A stretch of DNA of 64,000 bases from Salegentibacter sp. Hel_I_6 (GTDB lineage: Bacteria > Bacteroidota > Bacteroidia > Flavobacteriales > Flavobacteriaceae): assembly GCF_000745315.1 (NCBI RefSeq), contig NZ_JQNQ01000001.1:558001-622000 (forward strand). The letters run 5' to 3'. The notes under the pieces are model-generated. The model did no database searches and was not told the DNA's origin. It saw nothing but the letters and a program-made list of their open reading frames with translations. Position 1 is the stretch's first letter. Every line of letters starts with the position of its first letter. The translations under genes and the position numbers were made by a program. Of this stretch, positions 42,425-51,553 are shown piece by piece.

Positions 42425-43822
42425 ATGCAATTAAGCCATAACGACGAAAACAATTTCTCACTTTCCCGATTCGAATCTATGCTTAAAACCAATGATGTTT
42501 TATTCTTTGATTCCGCAGAATTTGAGGACATTATTCATTATTATTTAGAAAACGGGAAATTTGCACTGGCAAAAAAAGCAGTTAAGTTGGGCCTTGCACA
42601 ACACCCCGATTCTACAAATTTAAAACTCTTTAAAATTGAGATCCTGGTTTTTGAAGACAAACTTGATGTAGCTGAAGCTATGTTAACCGAGTTACAACAG
42701 CTGGAATCTTCTAATGAAGAAGTCTACATACAAAAAGCACAAATACTATCTAAAAGAGATTCTCACGCCAAAGCCATTCAGGTTTTGGAAATGGCACTGG
42801 ATATTAGTCTGGATCCCGCAGAAATTTATTCCCTTATTGGAATGGAACATTTATTTCTGGAAGATTTCGAAAATGCGAAATTCAGCTTTATGAAATGTTT
42901 GGAAGCAGATGAAGAAGATTATTCTTCGCTTTACAACATTATGTATTGTTTTGATTTCCTTGATCAAAAGAAGGAGGCTATAGAGTACCTCAACCTGTAT
43001 CTGGATAAAAACCCATATTGCGAGGTTGCCTGGCACCAGGTAGGAAAACAATATTTTGATCTAAAAGATTATGAAAAAGCACTATCAGCGTTCGATTTTG
43101 CCATTATTAGCGACGATTATTTTATAGGTGCTTATCTTGAAAAAGGAAAAGTACTGGAAAAATTAGGACGATATCACGAAGCCATAGAAAACTATCGATT
43201 AACCCTGGAATTAGATGATCCTACTTCTTTTGCTTATTTAAGAATTGGAAAGTGTTTTGAAAAATTAGGTTTAAACGAACTGGCTCTAAAGCATTATAAA
43301 GATTGTGTGCACGAAGATCCGCTTTTAGACAAAGGCTGGATTGCGATAACAGATTTTTATATCAAAAAGAAAAATTATCAGAAAGCACTCTATTATATCA
43401 ATAAAGCGATTAATATAGACGAAGAAAATGTGCTTTATTGGAAGCGTTATGCAAAAATTAATAACCGCCTTAAGTTTTATGAAGAGGCTGAACGTGGCTA
43501 TAAAAAAAGCCTTGATCTTGGTAACTACGAATTAGAAACCTGGGTTAGACGCTGTGATATTTTAATAGATCTTGGGGAATTTGAGACCGCTATTCAAAAT
43601 TTAAATCAAGCGCTGGAATTTTACCCAGATACTGCCGAGATTGAGTTTCGACTTGCCGGACTTTATTTTAGTCATAATGAAGGAGAAAAAGCTTATTTTC
43701 ACCTTAATAAAGGACTAAAGTTAGACGCCGAGTATTATATTGTAATCGAAGAATTATTTCCACAAATTTTTAACCGTAAAAGCGTAAAGCAAATTATAAA
43801 TTCCTTTATAAACCTCTCTTAG
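42425..43822 (+). CDS. TPR-repeat protein
   Basis: A 465-residue cytosolic protein built almost wholly of tetratricopeptide repeats, a protein-binding scaffold. Repeats of about 34 residues are visible from about 35 to 460, for example AWHQVGKQYFDLKDYEKAL, AYLEKGKVLEKLGRYHEAI, and AYLRIGKCFEKLGLNELAL. There is no signal or enzymatic domain. It sits before the two DUF368 genes with 40 bases between, so they may share a transcript. Partner is unknown; such proteins are abundant in Flavobacteriia. Confidence 0.85.
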   Translation: MQLSHNDENNFSLSRFESMLKTNDVLFFDSAEFEDIIHYYLENGKFALAKKAVKLGLAQHPDSTNLKLFKIEILVFEDKLDVAEAMLTELQQLESSNEEVYIQKAQILSKRDSHAKAIQVLEMALDISLDPAEIYSLIGMEHLFLEDFENAKFSFMKCLEADEEDYSSLYNIMYCFDFLDQKKEAIEYLNLYLDKNPYCEVAWHQVGKQYFDLKDYEKALSAFDFAIISDDYFIGAYLEKGKVLEKLGRYHEAIENYRLTLELDDPTSFAYLRIGKCFEKLGLNELALKHYKDCVHEDPLLDKGWIAITDFYIKKKNYQKALYYINKAINIDEENVLYWKRYAKINNRLKFYEEAERGYKKSLDLGNYELETWVRRCDILIDLGEFETAIQNLNQALEFYPDTAEIEFRLAGLYFSHNEGEKAYFHLNKGLKLDAEYYIVIEELFPQIFNRKSVKQIINSFINLS

Positions 43823-43862
43823 TTATTTTATTAACTTTGAGCCGGAATTTTAATTTGTACAC

Positions 43863-44801
43863 ATGCAAAAAACCTTTAAAGACCATCTATCAATTACTTT
43901 AAAAGGGATGGCCATGGGCGCGGCAGATGTTGTTCCCGGAGTTTCCGGAGGAACTATTGCCTTTATCTCAGGAATTTATGAAGAGTTAATATCCACCATT
44001 AGCGGTGTAAACTTTTCATTAATTAGCACCTGGAAGGAAAAAGGTTTTAAAGCCATGTGGCATCAACTTAACGGGCCATTTATTTTAGCCCTTTTCACAG
44101 GAATTCTAATTAGTGTTTTTACATTAATGCGAGTTGCAAATTACTTACTAGAAAATCATCCTGTTTTAATCTGGTCTTTTTTCTTTGGACTTGTAGTTGC
44201 AAGTATATGGTATGTAGGTAAACAAATCCCCAAATGGAATTTAAAAATTATAATAGCACTAATTATTGGGGCCGGTGTAGCATTTTATATCGTTTCGCTT
44301 CCTCCTATGGCAGCAAACGACAGTAACTTATTCATATTTTTTTCTGGAGCTATCGCAATTTGTGCCATGATACTTCCCGGGATTTCAGGTGCTTTTATCT
44401 TAGTGCTTTTGGGAGCCTATAAACGAATAACAGAAGCTGCTCACGACTTTGATTTTCAAACTTTGGGAATATTTGCGGTGGGAGCTGTAATTGGTTTACT
44501 AAGTTTTTCTAAGATTTTAAAGTGGTTGTTTGTGCATTACAGCAGTATCACCCTGGCGGTACTTACCGGTTTTATTGCCGGGTCTTTAAATAAGATCTGG
44601 CCCTGGAAACATGTTCTTGAATCTGAAATGTATGGTGATAAAGAAGTTGTACTAGATGAAGCTTCAGTTTTACCCTGGAATTTCGATGGCGAACCCCAAA
44701 CAATATATGCTATTCTTTTAATGCTCGCCGGATTTTTCTTAATATTAGGTCTGGAATTTTTCGCCTCAAAAAGTTCAAAAAACGTAGATGCAGCAAACTA
44801 G
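43863..44801 (+). CDS. DUF368 polyprenyl-phosphate translocase-like membrane protein (first)
   Basis: A 312-residue polytopic protein of DUF368. The conserved start LKGMAMGAADVVPGVSGGTIAF near 13-34 and the re-entrant repeat MILPGISGAFILVLLGAY near 169-186 are both present. DUF368 proteins (PopT) are reported to recycle undecaprenyl phosphate across the cytoplasmic membrane, supporting peptidoglycan and other wall polymer synthesis. The last 14 bases overlap the next gene, a paralogue. Whether both recycle the same carrier is not known. Confidence 0.9.
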   Translation: MQKTFKDHLSITLKGMAMGAADVVPGVSGGTIAFISGIYEELISTISGVNFSLISTWKEKGFKAMWHQLNGPFILALFTGILISVFTLMRVANYLLENHPVLIWSFFFGLVVASIWYVGKQIPKWNLKIIIALIIGAGVAFYIVSLPPMAANDSNLFIFFSGAIAICAMILPGISGAFILVLLGAYKRITEAAHDFDFQTLGIFAVGAVIGLLSFSKILKWLFVHYSSITLAVLTGFIAGSLNKIWPWKHVLESEMYGDKEVVLDEASVLPWNFDGEPQTIYAILLMLAGFFLILGLEFFASKSSKNVDAAN

Positions 44802-45813
44802 AACCTTTACAGATAAAGTGCTTTTAGTACTTAAAGGTTTAGCTATGGGAGCGGCTAATAAAGTTCCCGGTGTGTCTGGTGGTGTCGTGGCTTTCGTGGC
44901 TGGTTTTTATGAAGAATTTATCTACTCGTTACAAAAGGTAAATTACAAGGCTTTTAAACTGCTTATTAACGCACGTTTTAGAAGTCTATATCATTATACC
45001 AACGGAAAATTCCTCAGTTTACTTATCCTGGGAATGCTTATAAGTTATTTTAGTGTATCTAAGTTACTTGATTATTTAATTCTTCATTACGAACTCTACG
45101 TCTGGGCGGCCTTTTTTGGGATGATCGTAGGTTCTATTTATTACATCAGTAAAGATTTTGATGAATGGAGTAAACGCTCCCTTGTTTTCGTATTCCTTGG
45201 AATTATTGTCGGGGTGGCCATTAGCTTCCTGGAACCGGCAAAAGAAAATGATAATCTTTGGTTTGTATTCTTCTGCGGGATCATAGGTGTTTCAGGAATG
45301 ACCCTGCCGGGGCTTTCTGGATCTTTTATCCTTATTCTATTAGGAAATTACGTATTGTTATTGGTAGACGCCGTAAATGCCTTGTACGATACCATGGCAG
45401 ATTTAATGCTTTGGGATTTGAGTTTTTTGGAAGACCCCGGGCGAATTCGTTTACTTGAAGTATTACTTGTATTTGGAGCGGGATCCCTGGCAGGATTAGT
45501 TACGCTCTCCCATTTTCTTGGTTTTGTTCTTAAACATTACAAAAAAGATACTTTTGCCGCAATAATTGGCTTTATTACCGGTTCCCTTGGTGTAGTCTGG
45601 CCCTGGAAAGAAAAGATCTTTAAATTAGACACAAATGGCGAAATGATCCTGGACAGCCAGGGAAATGGCATTATAGATTATTACGACCGGTATTTTCCCA
45701 GCTTCTCTAGTGCAGAAACCTGGCTCGCAATTTTCTTTATCTTTGTTGGTATACTTATCGTGCTGGGACTCGCCTGGTATGAAAAGAAAAACCAAAAACC
45801 CATAAAGCAATGA
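44788..45813 (+). CDS. DUF368 polyprenyl-phosphate translocase-like membrane protein (second)
   Basis: A 341-residue paralogue of the gene just upstream, overlapping it by 14 bases. The start LKGLAMGAANKVPGVSGGVVA and the second motif MTLPGLSGSFILILLGNY match the first copy, with replacements such as ANK for ADV in the first motif. A central insertion (DAVNALYDTMADLMLWDLSF) makes it longer. It overlaps aroE by four bases (ATGA), so the three are translationally linked. It likely moves a polyprenyl phosphate by family; whether it works as a pair with its neighbour is inference. Confidence 0.9.
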   Translation: MQQTRTFTDKVLLVLKGLAMGAANKVPGVSGGVVAFVAGFYEEFIYSLQKVNYKAFKLLINARFRSLYHYTNGKFLSLLILGMLISYFSVSKLLDYLILHYELYVWAAFFGMIVGSIYYISKDFDEWSKRSLVFVFLGIIVGVAISFLEPAKENDNLWFVFFCGIIGVSGMTLPGLSGSFILILLGNYVLLLVDAVNALYDTMADLMLWDLSFLEDPGRIRLLEVLLVFGAGSLAGLVTLSHFLGFVLKHYKKDTFAAIIGFITGSLGVVWPWKEKIFKLDTNGEMILDSQGNGIIDYYDRYFPSFSSAETWLAIFFIFVGILIVLGLAWYEKKNQKPIKQ

Positions 45814-46538
45814 AAACTTTTGGCCTTTTAGGAAAAAACATCAGCTACTCATTTTCCAAAACTTACTTCACTGAAAAATTTAAGAAAGAAAAGATAGAAG
45901 CCGAATATCATAATTTCGATCTAATAAACTTAAAGGAATTTCGGGATGTTATAAAGGAAACACCCAACCTGCAAGGCCTTAATGTTACAATTCCTTATAA
46001 ACAGGAGATTATTTCTTATTTAGATGATTTGGCTCCTGAGGCAAAAGAAATTGGCGCTGTAAATACAATTAAAGTTAATGGTAATAGGCTTATTGGTTAC
46101 AATACAGATTACATTGGATTCTTAGAATCTTTAAAACCATTTTTAAAACCACACCACAAAAAAGCTCTTATACTTGGAACAGGTGGCGCTTCAAAAGCAG
46201 TCGCATATAGTTTACAAAAACTGGATATAGTCTATAAATTTGTTTCAAGAACTGCAGGTGAAAACAAGTGGAGCTATGAAGATCTTTCAGAAGAAATTAT
46301 TAATGACCATAGCATCATTATTAACACAACTCCCCTCGGAACCTTCCCTGATACCGAAAAATACCCGGATATTCCGTATAAATACTTAAATGAAGAACAC
46401 CTTGTTTATGACCTCATTTACAATCCAAATATCACTAAATTAATGGCTATGGCGAAAAAACAGGGAGCAACGGTTACCAACGGTCTTAAAATGCTCGAAC
46501 TTCAAGCTGAAAGTGCCTGGAAGATCTGGAATAAATAG
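45810..46538 (+). CDS. aroE: Shikimate dehydrogenase
   Basis: A 242-residue NADPH enzyme that reduces 3-dehydroshikimate in aromatic amino acid synthesis. Family blocks: FGLLGKNISYSFSKTYF for shikimate binding, GLNVTIPYKQ with the catalytic Lys near 68, EIGAVNTI, and the nucleotide motif LGTGGASKAVAYSL near 125. The end TNGLKMLELQAE is typical. It is shorter than E. coli AroE (272) but complete. The ATGA overlap couples it to the second DUF368 gene. Confidence 0.95.
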   Translation: MKTFGLLGKNISYSFSKTYFTEKFKKEKIEAEYHNFDLINLKEFRDVIKETPNLQGLNVTIPYKQEIISYLDDLAPEAKEIGAVNTIKVNGNRLIGYNTDYIGFLESLKPFLKPHHKKALILGTGGASKAVAYSLQKLDIVYKFVSRTAGENKWSYEDLSEEIINDHSIIINTTPLGTFPDTEKYPDIPYKYLNEEHLVYDLIYNPNITKLMAMAKKQGATVTNGLKMLELQAESAWKIWNK

Positions 46539-46650
46539 CTTCTCAATCTTCTTTTAAAATCGTACAAAAAAAGGGATTTGTTTGCCCATTTTTAGCGTAG
46601 TTACTATCTTTCAGCCTAATTAATTTACTCGAACCTTAACATTGAAAGAT

Positions 46651-48912
46651 ATGTCTCAGCAAGAAAATGAAAAAAAGAAAGAAGATTTTTCCAACGAATC
46701 TAACAATACTCCTGAAAATACTCAGGATAAAAAAGAGTCGTTAGAAGAGAAGAATGGTGCTAATGCAGAGGAAAATTCATTTTCTCCAAAGTCTGAAACC
46801 GAAAAACCTTCAGAAGAGAAAGATCCTGTTATAGAACCGGCAGAGACTGCTTCAGAAATTACACCTGAAGAACACAGCCTGGAAGATGCTATGGTTGCTG
46901 AAGCCGGTGATAAAAAGAAAACTTCAGAAGAAAACAAAGCGAGCCAGGAGGATGATGACGAAGATGATGCCCTGCTTGAAGAAAGCAGAAAACAAACCCA
47001 GGAAGAAGAAAAAGTAGCTACGGAAACAAAGGCCAAAGCTAAAGTTGAAGAAAAAGCGGCTGAAGATGATTCCGATGATGATGAGGAAGAGAGTTCTGAA
47101 GAAAAAGGGCGTACTTCAAAGCACCATCAGGAACATATAGACGATACGGTTGCGGAAGACAGCGAAGATCAAACCAAGGCTGAGCGTCACGATATTCCGA
47201 AAAAAGATTACCACGCAATGAGCGAAGAGCAGTTGGTAGATGAATTTGAATCCCTGCTTAAAAAGGAAAAAGTACAGGCTATCAAAGATCACGTCATTGA
47301 AATTCGAGCTGAATTTAATGCTAAATTTAATGAAGAGGAAGAAGAGAAAAAAGAAGAGTTTTTAGCAGATGGTGGAAATATAATAGACTTTCATTACTCT
47401 ACTCCACTTAAAAAACGATTCAATTCTCTTTATTTTGATTATCGTGAAAAACGTAATAATTACTATAAGCAACTAAAACAAGACCTAAATAAAAACCTGG
47501 CCAAACGCCTGGAAATTATAGAGGAATTAAAAGGTCTAATTGATGTTGAAGAAAACATAAACACCACCTACAAGCATTTTAAAGAGCTTCAGGATCGCTG
47601 GCGTGTTGCAGGACCAATCCCACGCGAGAAATACAATGATGTGTGGAATACCTATCATCATCATGTAGAGAATTTTTACGATTTTCTGCATTTGAATCGC
47701 GAATTCCGCGATCTGGATTTCAAACATAATCTTGACCAAAAATTAAAAGTAATTGACCGCGCTGAAGAATTGGCACAGGAAGGTGATATAAACCGTGCTT
47801 TTAGGGAGTTACAAATGCTCCACAAAATGTGGAAAGAAGAGCTTGGCCCGGTTGCAAAGGAATTTCGTGATGATATTTGGGACCGTTTTAGCACTGCCAC
47901 CAAACAAATTCACGATAAACGCCAGGAGTACTTCAATACAATGGATGAGCGTTATGAAGAAAACTGGAAAGCCAAACAGGTTATTATCGAGAAAATTAAA
48001 TTAATTGCTGATGAAGAATATAAGAGTCATAATAAATGGCAGCAAAAAATTAAAGATATTGAAGCTCTAAGAGAAGAATTTTTTAATGCCGGGAAAGTAC
48101 CTCGCAGCAAAAATGAAGAAACCTGGACCGATTTTAAACAAAACGTTCGCAAATTTAACCGAAACAAAAACGCTTTCTATAAAAACCTGAAAAAGGAGCA
48201 ATACGATAATCTTGAGAAAAAGAAGGAATTAATTCAAATTGCCGAGGATAATAAAGACAGTGATGACTTCAAGTCAGTAACGCCTTTAATGAAGAAGATA
48301 CAAGCCGACTGGAAGAAGATTGGCCATGTTCCAAGAAAAGACAGCGATAAGGTTTGGAAACAGTTTAAAGCAGCTTGCAATCATTATTTTGAACGTATGC
48401 ACGAAAACCGTGATGACGAAAATAAAGAAGAATTTGAAGCTTTTGACAAGAAGAAAGAATTACTGGAACAGGTGAAATCTGTAGAACTTAGCGGAGATAA
48501 AAAAGAAGATTTACCAAAAATCAAACAATTTATTGAAGATTGGAAGAATTTAGGTCGTGTACCTCATAATAAACGTTTTATAGAAGGAAAATTCAATAAG
48601 GCTTTAGATCAACTTTTCAATAAGCTGGATGTAGATCACACCAAAGCAGAAATGCTGAAATACGAAAATAAAGTTCAGGCCTTAAATGATGCTGATGACG
48701 ATAAAAAACTTCGTAACGAACATTATTTCTTAACCAAGAAAGTAGAAGAAACAAAAGCTGAAATTAGACAGCTGGAAAACAATCTACAATTTTTCTCTAA
48801 TGTAGATGAAGATAATCCTTTAGTACAGGATGTACATAAAAATATAGCCGATCAAAAAGAACAACTTGAAGTTTGGAAAGAAAAGCTGCGTAAAATCAAG
48901 TCGCTTTACTAA
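46651..48912 (+). CDS. DUF349 repeat protein with acidic N-terminal region
   Basis: A 753-residue cytosolic protein. The ATG at 46651 (MSQQENEKKKED) is chosen over a TTG upstream. Residues 1-190 are a low-complexity, strongly acidic Glu/Lys/Ser region. From about 200 on there are five visible DUF349 repeats of about 70 residues: WRVAGPIPREKYNDVWNTY, WKEELGPVAKEFRDDIWDRF, FFNAGKVPRSKNEETWTDF, WKKIGHVPRKDSDKVWKQF and WKNLGRVPHNKRFIEGKF. The end is coiled coil. The family is common in Bacteroidota and has no settled function. The methyltransferase gene follows after 11 bases. Confidence 0.85.
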   Translation: MSQQENEKKKEDFSNESNNTPENTQDKKESLEEKNGANAEENSFSPKSETEKPSEEKDPVIEPAETASEITPEEHSLEDAMVAEAGDKKKTSEENKASQEDDDEDDALLEESRKQTQEEEKVATETKAKAKVEEKAAEDDSDDDEEESSEEKGRTSKHHQEHIDDTVAEDSEDQTKAERHDIPKKDYHAMSEEQLVDEFESLLKKEKVQAIKDHVIEIRAEFNAKFNEEEEEKKEEFLADGGNIIDFHYSTPLKKRFNSLYFDYREKRNNYYKQLKQDLNKNLAKRLEIIEELKGLIDVEENINTTYKHFKELQDRWRVAGPIPREKYNDVWNTYHHHVENFYDFLHLNREFRDLDFKHNLDQKLKVIDRAEELAQEGDINRAFRELQMLHKMWKEELGPVAKEFRDDIWDRFSTATKQIHDKRQEYFNTMDERYEENWKAKQVIIEKIKLIADEEYKSHNKWQQKIKDIEALREEFFNAGKVPRSKNEETWTDFKQNVRKFNRNKNAFYKNLKKEQYDNLEKKKELIQIAEDNKDSDDFKSVTPLMKKIQADWKKIGHVPRKDSDKVWKQFKAACNHYFERMHENRDDENKEEFEAFDKKKELLEQVKSVELSGDKKEDLPKIKQFIEDWKNLGRVPHNKRFIEGKFNKALDQLFNKLDVDHTKAEMLKYENKVQALNDADDDKKLRNEHYFLTKKVEETKAEIRQLENNLQFFSNVDEDNPLVQDVHKNIADQKEQLEVWKEKLRKIKSLY

Positions 48913-48923
48913 ATTAAGCGGCT

Positions 48924-49550
48924 ATGAAGTGCATTCTTTGCGAAGGCTCTACTAAAGATTTTTGGAAAAGTAAAAAAAGAAAATATGTTGAATGCATCCA
49001 TTGCGGGTGCATTCAACTTTTAAAGGAATTCTATATTTCCAAAAAAGCAGAAGAGGCACGATACCTGGCGCATAATAACGATATTGAAAATCCCGGATAC
49101 CAGAATTTTGTTAAGCCGATAACTTCACGGGTTTTAAAAGATTTTTCTACAGCAAAAAAAGGTTTGGATTATGGTTGTGGCACTGGCCCTGTTGCTTCTA
49201 CCCTATTAGAAAAAGAAGGATATTCCATAGCCCTTTACGATCCCTATTTTTATCCCGATGCAGCAGTACTAAATACCGAATACGATTATATTATTTGCTG
49301 CGAAGTAATGGAACATTTCTATGAACCAAAACGAGAATTCAGGGAATTAGCTGCACGATTAAATCCCGGCGGAAAACTCTACTGCAAAACTCAACTTTAT
49401 TCTGAAGATATTAATTTTGATAGTTGGTACTATAAAAACGATCGTACCCACGTTATTTTCTATACCAAAAAAAGTTTAGAATGGATAAAGGATAATCTAG
49501 GATTCTCAGGGTTAGAAATTCATCCAGACCTTATTGTTTTTAGTAAGTAA
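48924..49550 (+). CDS. SAM-dependent methyltransferase with N-terminal zinc-ribbon-like motif
   Basis: A 208-residue class I methyltransferase. The N-terminus has two CxxC pairs (MKCILCEGSTKD, VECIHCGCIQLL), suited to a zinc site. SAM motif I is DYGCGTGPVASTL near 78, acidic motif II is LYDPYFYP, and the motif IV region CCEVMEHFYEP. This layout is typical of methyltransf_11/23-type enzymes. It closes the DUF349 run with an 11-base gap and ends two bases before the convergent MazG stop. Substrate unknown. Confidence 0.85.
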   Translation: MKCILCEGSTKDFWKSKKRKYVECIHCGCIQLLKEFYISKKAEEARYLAHNNDIENPGYQNFVKPITSRVLKDFSTAKKGLDYGCGTGPVASTLLEKEGYSIALYDPYFYPDAAVLNTEYDYIICCEVMEHFYEPKREFRELAARLNPGGKLYCKTQLYSEDINFDSWYYKNDRTHVIFYTKKSLEWIKDNLGFSGLEIHPDLIVFSK

Positions 49551-49552
49551 TT

Positions 49553-50326
49553 TTACAACAACTTAGCCTCATTCCAAAAAACATCCATTTCAGCTAAAGT
49601 CATATCCTTTAAAGCTTTATTCTGCTCTTTTGCTTTACTTTCTAGATACTGAAAACGTGTAATAAATTTCTTATTAGTGCGTTCTAAAGCGTTTTCCGGG
49701 TTTATATCGAGAAAACGGGCATAATTGATCATAGAGAAAAGTACATCGCCAAATTCGGCTTCTATTTTATCTTTATTCTCGGTATTTATTTCGTGCTGTA
49801 ATTCTCCTAATTCTTCCTGCAACTTTTCGAAAACCTGTTGAGGTTTTTCCCAATCAAACCCAACTCCTGCCACCTTCTCCTGAATTCTACTTGCTTTCAC
49901 CACTGCCGGCAAAGTACGCGGCACGCCTTCCAAAACACTCTTCTTACCTTCTTTTAATTTAAGGTTTTCCCAGTTTCTTTTTACTTCTTCTTCATCGGCA
50001 GCTTCAACATCGCCATAAATATGTGGGTGGCGATCTATTAACTTATCACAAATTCCGTTAGCCACATCTGCGATATCAAAATCCTTAGTTTCACTACCTA
50101 TCTTTGCATAAAAAACAAGATGCAATAACAGATCTCCCAATTCCTTTCGCACCTCTTCCAAATCATTATCTAAGATCGCATCTCCAAGTTCGTAAGTTTC
50201 TTCTATGGTAAGATGACGAAGTGATTCCATGGTTTGTTTACGATCCCAGGGACATTGCTCCCTAAGCTCATCCATTATAGTCAGTAAACGATCGAATGCT
50301 TCTAGTTGTTCTTTCCTGGAGTTCAT
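49553..50326 (-). CDS. mazG: Nucleoside triphosphate pyrophosphohydrolase MazG
   Basis: A 257-residue house-cleaning enzyme that hydrolyses NTPs and dNTPs to monophosphates. The ATG at 50326 (MNSRKEQLEAFDRL) is chosen over an upstream ATG that adds seven residues. There are two MazG domains: the first has REQCPWDRKQTMESL, EETYELGDAI and VRKELGDLLLHLVFYA, the second EELGELQHEIN and EAEFGDVLFSMINYARF. The duplicated form with EExxE and ExxD metal sites equals E. coli MazG (263). No MazEF toxin is nearby. Confidence 0.93.
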   Translation of the reverse strand: MNSRKEQLEAFDRLLTIMDELREQCPWDRKQTMESLRHLTIEETYELGDAILDNDLEEVRKELGDLLLHLVFYAKIGSETKDFDIADVANGICDKLIDRHPHIYGDVEAADEEEVKRNWENLKLKEGKKSVLEGVPRTLPAVVKASRIQEKVAGVGFDWEKPQQVFEKLQEELGELQHEINTENKDKIEAEFGDVLFSMINYARFLDINPENALERTNKKFITRFQYLESKAKEQNKALKDMTLAEMDVFWNEAKLL

Positions 50327-50407
50327 AATGAAAATTTTGAATGGCAAAAATAAGGATTGCTTTTAGGCTTTTTGAAACTTCCGGAAAGAAATAATTGATG
50401 AGTGTGT

Positions 50408-50440
50408 GAAGCTAGAAGCAGAAACCAGTTCAGCATGACA
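50408..50440. repeat. Degenerate REP-like fragment
   Basis: GAAGCTAGAAGCAGAAACC followed by CAGTTCAGCATGACA resembles the interior of the element at 23462-23567 (GAAGCTGAAA...CAGCTTGACG). It looks like a truncated copy of the same dispersed intergenic repeat. Similarity is by eye. Confidence 0.35.
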
Positions 50441-50483
50441 TCTATTTTTAATATTTCACTTTCCTAAAATTACCCCATAAAAA

Positions 50484-50507
50484 AAGCCTTCAGTAAACTG
50501 AAGGCTT
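50484..50507 (-). terminator. Terminator of tRNA-His
   Basis: A 10-bp perfect stem AAGCCTTCAG/CTGAAGGCTT (50484-50493 with 50498-50507) with a four-base loop. Read on the minus strand a T tract follows, immediately downstream of the tRNA. Confidence 0.9.
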
Positions 50508-50515
50508 GAATAAAG

Positions 50516-50590
50516 GGTGGAAGACCGGGTTCGAACCGGCGACCTCCTGAACCACAATCAGGCACTCTAACCAGCTGAGCTACAACCACC
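50516..50590 (-). tRNA. tRNA-His (anticodon GTG)
   Basis: The minus strand folds as a tRNA: 5' G(-1) then GTGGTTG, TA, D stem GCTC, anticodon stem CCTGA with loop TTGTGGT (anticodon GTG), T arm GCCGG-TTCGAAC-CCGGT and CTTCCAC, then discriminator C73. The extra G at -1 opposite C73 is a tRNA-His hallmark. No CCA is encoded. Positions 5-68 and 6-67 of the acceptor stem are U-U pairs. A near-perfect promoter lies just upstream and a terminator just downstream. Confidence 0.95.
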
Positions 50591-50606
50591 ATTTTAATTG
50601 CGGTTG

Positions 50607-50637
50607 CAAATGTAGCTTAATTTCATAATTTCACAAA
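50607..50637 (-). promoter_or_regulatory. tRNA-His promoter, exact Bacteroidota consensus
   Basis: On the minus strand TTTG (50637-50634), a 19-base spacer, then TACATTTG (50614-50607). This is an exact match to TTTG-N19-TAnnTTTG. The -7 box ends 16 bases before the tRNA 5' end. Confidence 0.85.
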
Positions 50638-50734
50638 GAAAAATTCTCAATATTCGTATGAATTTTAGCCTTAATTTGCCATCACAAGCTTAAAAAGCTT
50701 CAAATTAATTAATTACAAAAAAATAATATTCTCC

Positions 50735-51454
50735 CTAAATCAAATCGAAGATGGAATCTACCGCTGGATATCGTTCTACTGTAAAACCTTCGGCATGTTC
50801 CGTATTAATTAGCCTTCCCAGATCCCTCGCCCTGTAGGTAATACTTTCCAGAAAATTACTACTGGAGATTGGAGTCTGCGGCTCTTTACTATTCTGATCA
50901 AAAAATTGAGTTTTATAGGCTTTTACCGCATCCATTTTTTTCTCTATATATCCAGAAATATCTACTACCACATCGGGTTTTAAATTTCTCCACTGAATAT
51001 AATGATAAACGTGTTTTGGTCTCCAGGCTTCCTGACTCTTCCCATCGTAGATAGTTTCTATTTTTCGCAAGCCACTTAAAAAGCAGGCATCACTTGCCAG
51101 TTTTGATCCCTTTGCGTGATCTATGTGGCGATCTTCTATAGCATTACACAGCACGATCTCAGGTCGATACTTTCGCAGTATTTTTATAATTTCTAATTGG
51201 TGTGCTGTATTGTTTTCAAAAAAACCATCGCTAAACTCCAGGTTTTCTCTTACAGAAACACCCAAAATTTCAGCGGCATTTTTTGCTTCTTCATCCCTGG
51301 TTTCTGCGGTACCTCGTGTTCCTAACTCCCCACGGGTAAGATCAAGAATTCCAACTTTCTTTCCCCGGTCTACTTCTTTTGCAATAGTACCCGAGCAACT
51401 CAATTCAACATCATCAGGATGCGAGCCTATAGCCAATATATCTAATTTCATCAT
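50735..51454 (-). CDS. bshB1: Bacillithiol biosynthesis deacetylase BshB1
   Basis: A 239-residue zinc-dependent LmbE/PIG-L deacetylase that removes acetyl from N-acetylglucosaminyl-malate, the second step of bacillithiol synthesis. The zinc motif is IGSHPDDVELSCSG near 9-22, then TRGELGTRGTAETR and EDRHIDHAKGSKLASDACFL with the third His. Start options are two adjacent ATGs at 51454 and 51451. Other bacillithiol genes are not in the window. The upstream gap holds a REP-like hairpin TCCCGAT/ATCGGGA. Confidence 0.93.
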   Translation of the reverse strand: MMKLDILAIGSHPDDVELSCSGTIAKEVDRGKKVGILDLTRGELGTRGTAETRDEEAKNAAEILGVSVRENLEFSDGFFENNTAHQLEIIKILRKYRPEIVLCNAIEDRHIDHAKGSKLASDACFLSGLRKIETIYDGKSQEAWRPKHVYHYIQWRNLKPDVVVDISGYIEKKMDAVKAYKTQFFDQNSKEPQTPISSSNFLESITYRARDLGRLINTEHAEGFTVERYPAVDSIFDLI

Positions 51455-51474
51455 AAATAATTTTGTCCTTTCCG

Positions 51475-51493
51475 TCCCGATAAAAAATCGGGA
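51475..51493. repeat. Short palindromic hairpin (TCCCGAT/ATCGGGA)
   Basis: A 7-bp perfect stem around AAAAA (51475-51481 with 51487-51493), upstream of bshB1. It resembles the CCCGAAGCTTCGGG palindrome at 23531 and CCGATT/AATCGG at 4973, and may be one of a dispersed family. Confidence 0.4.
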
Positions 51494-51553
51494 TAAACTG
51501 CGGCAGAAATCTAATTTTAAGTTAGTCTTTCAAAAACTTTAAACTTCGTATTT

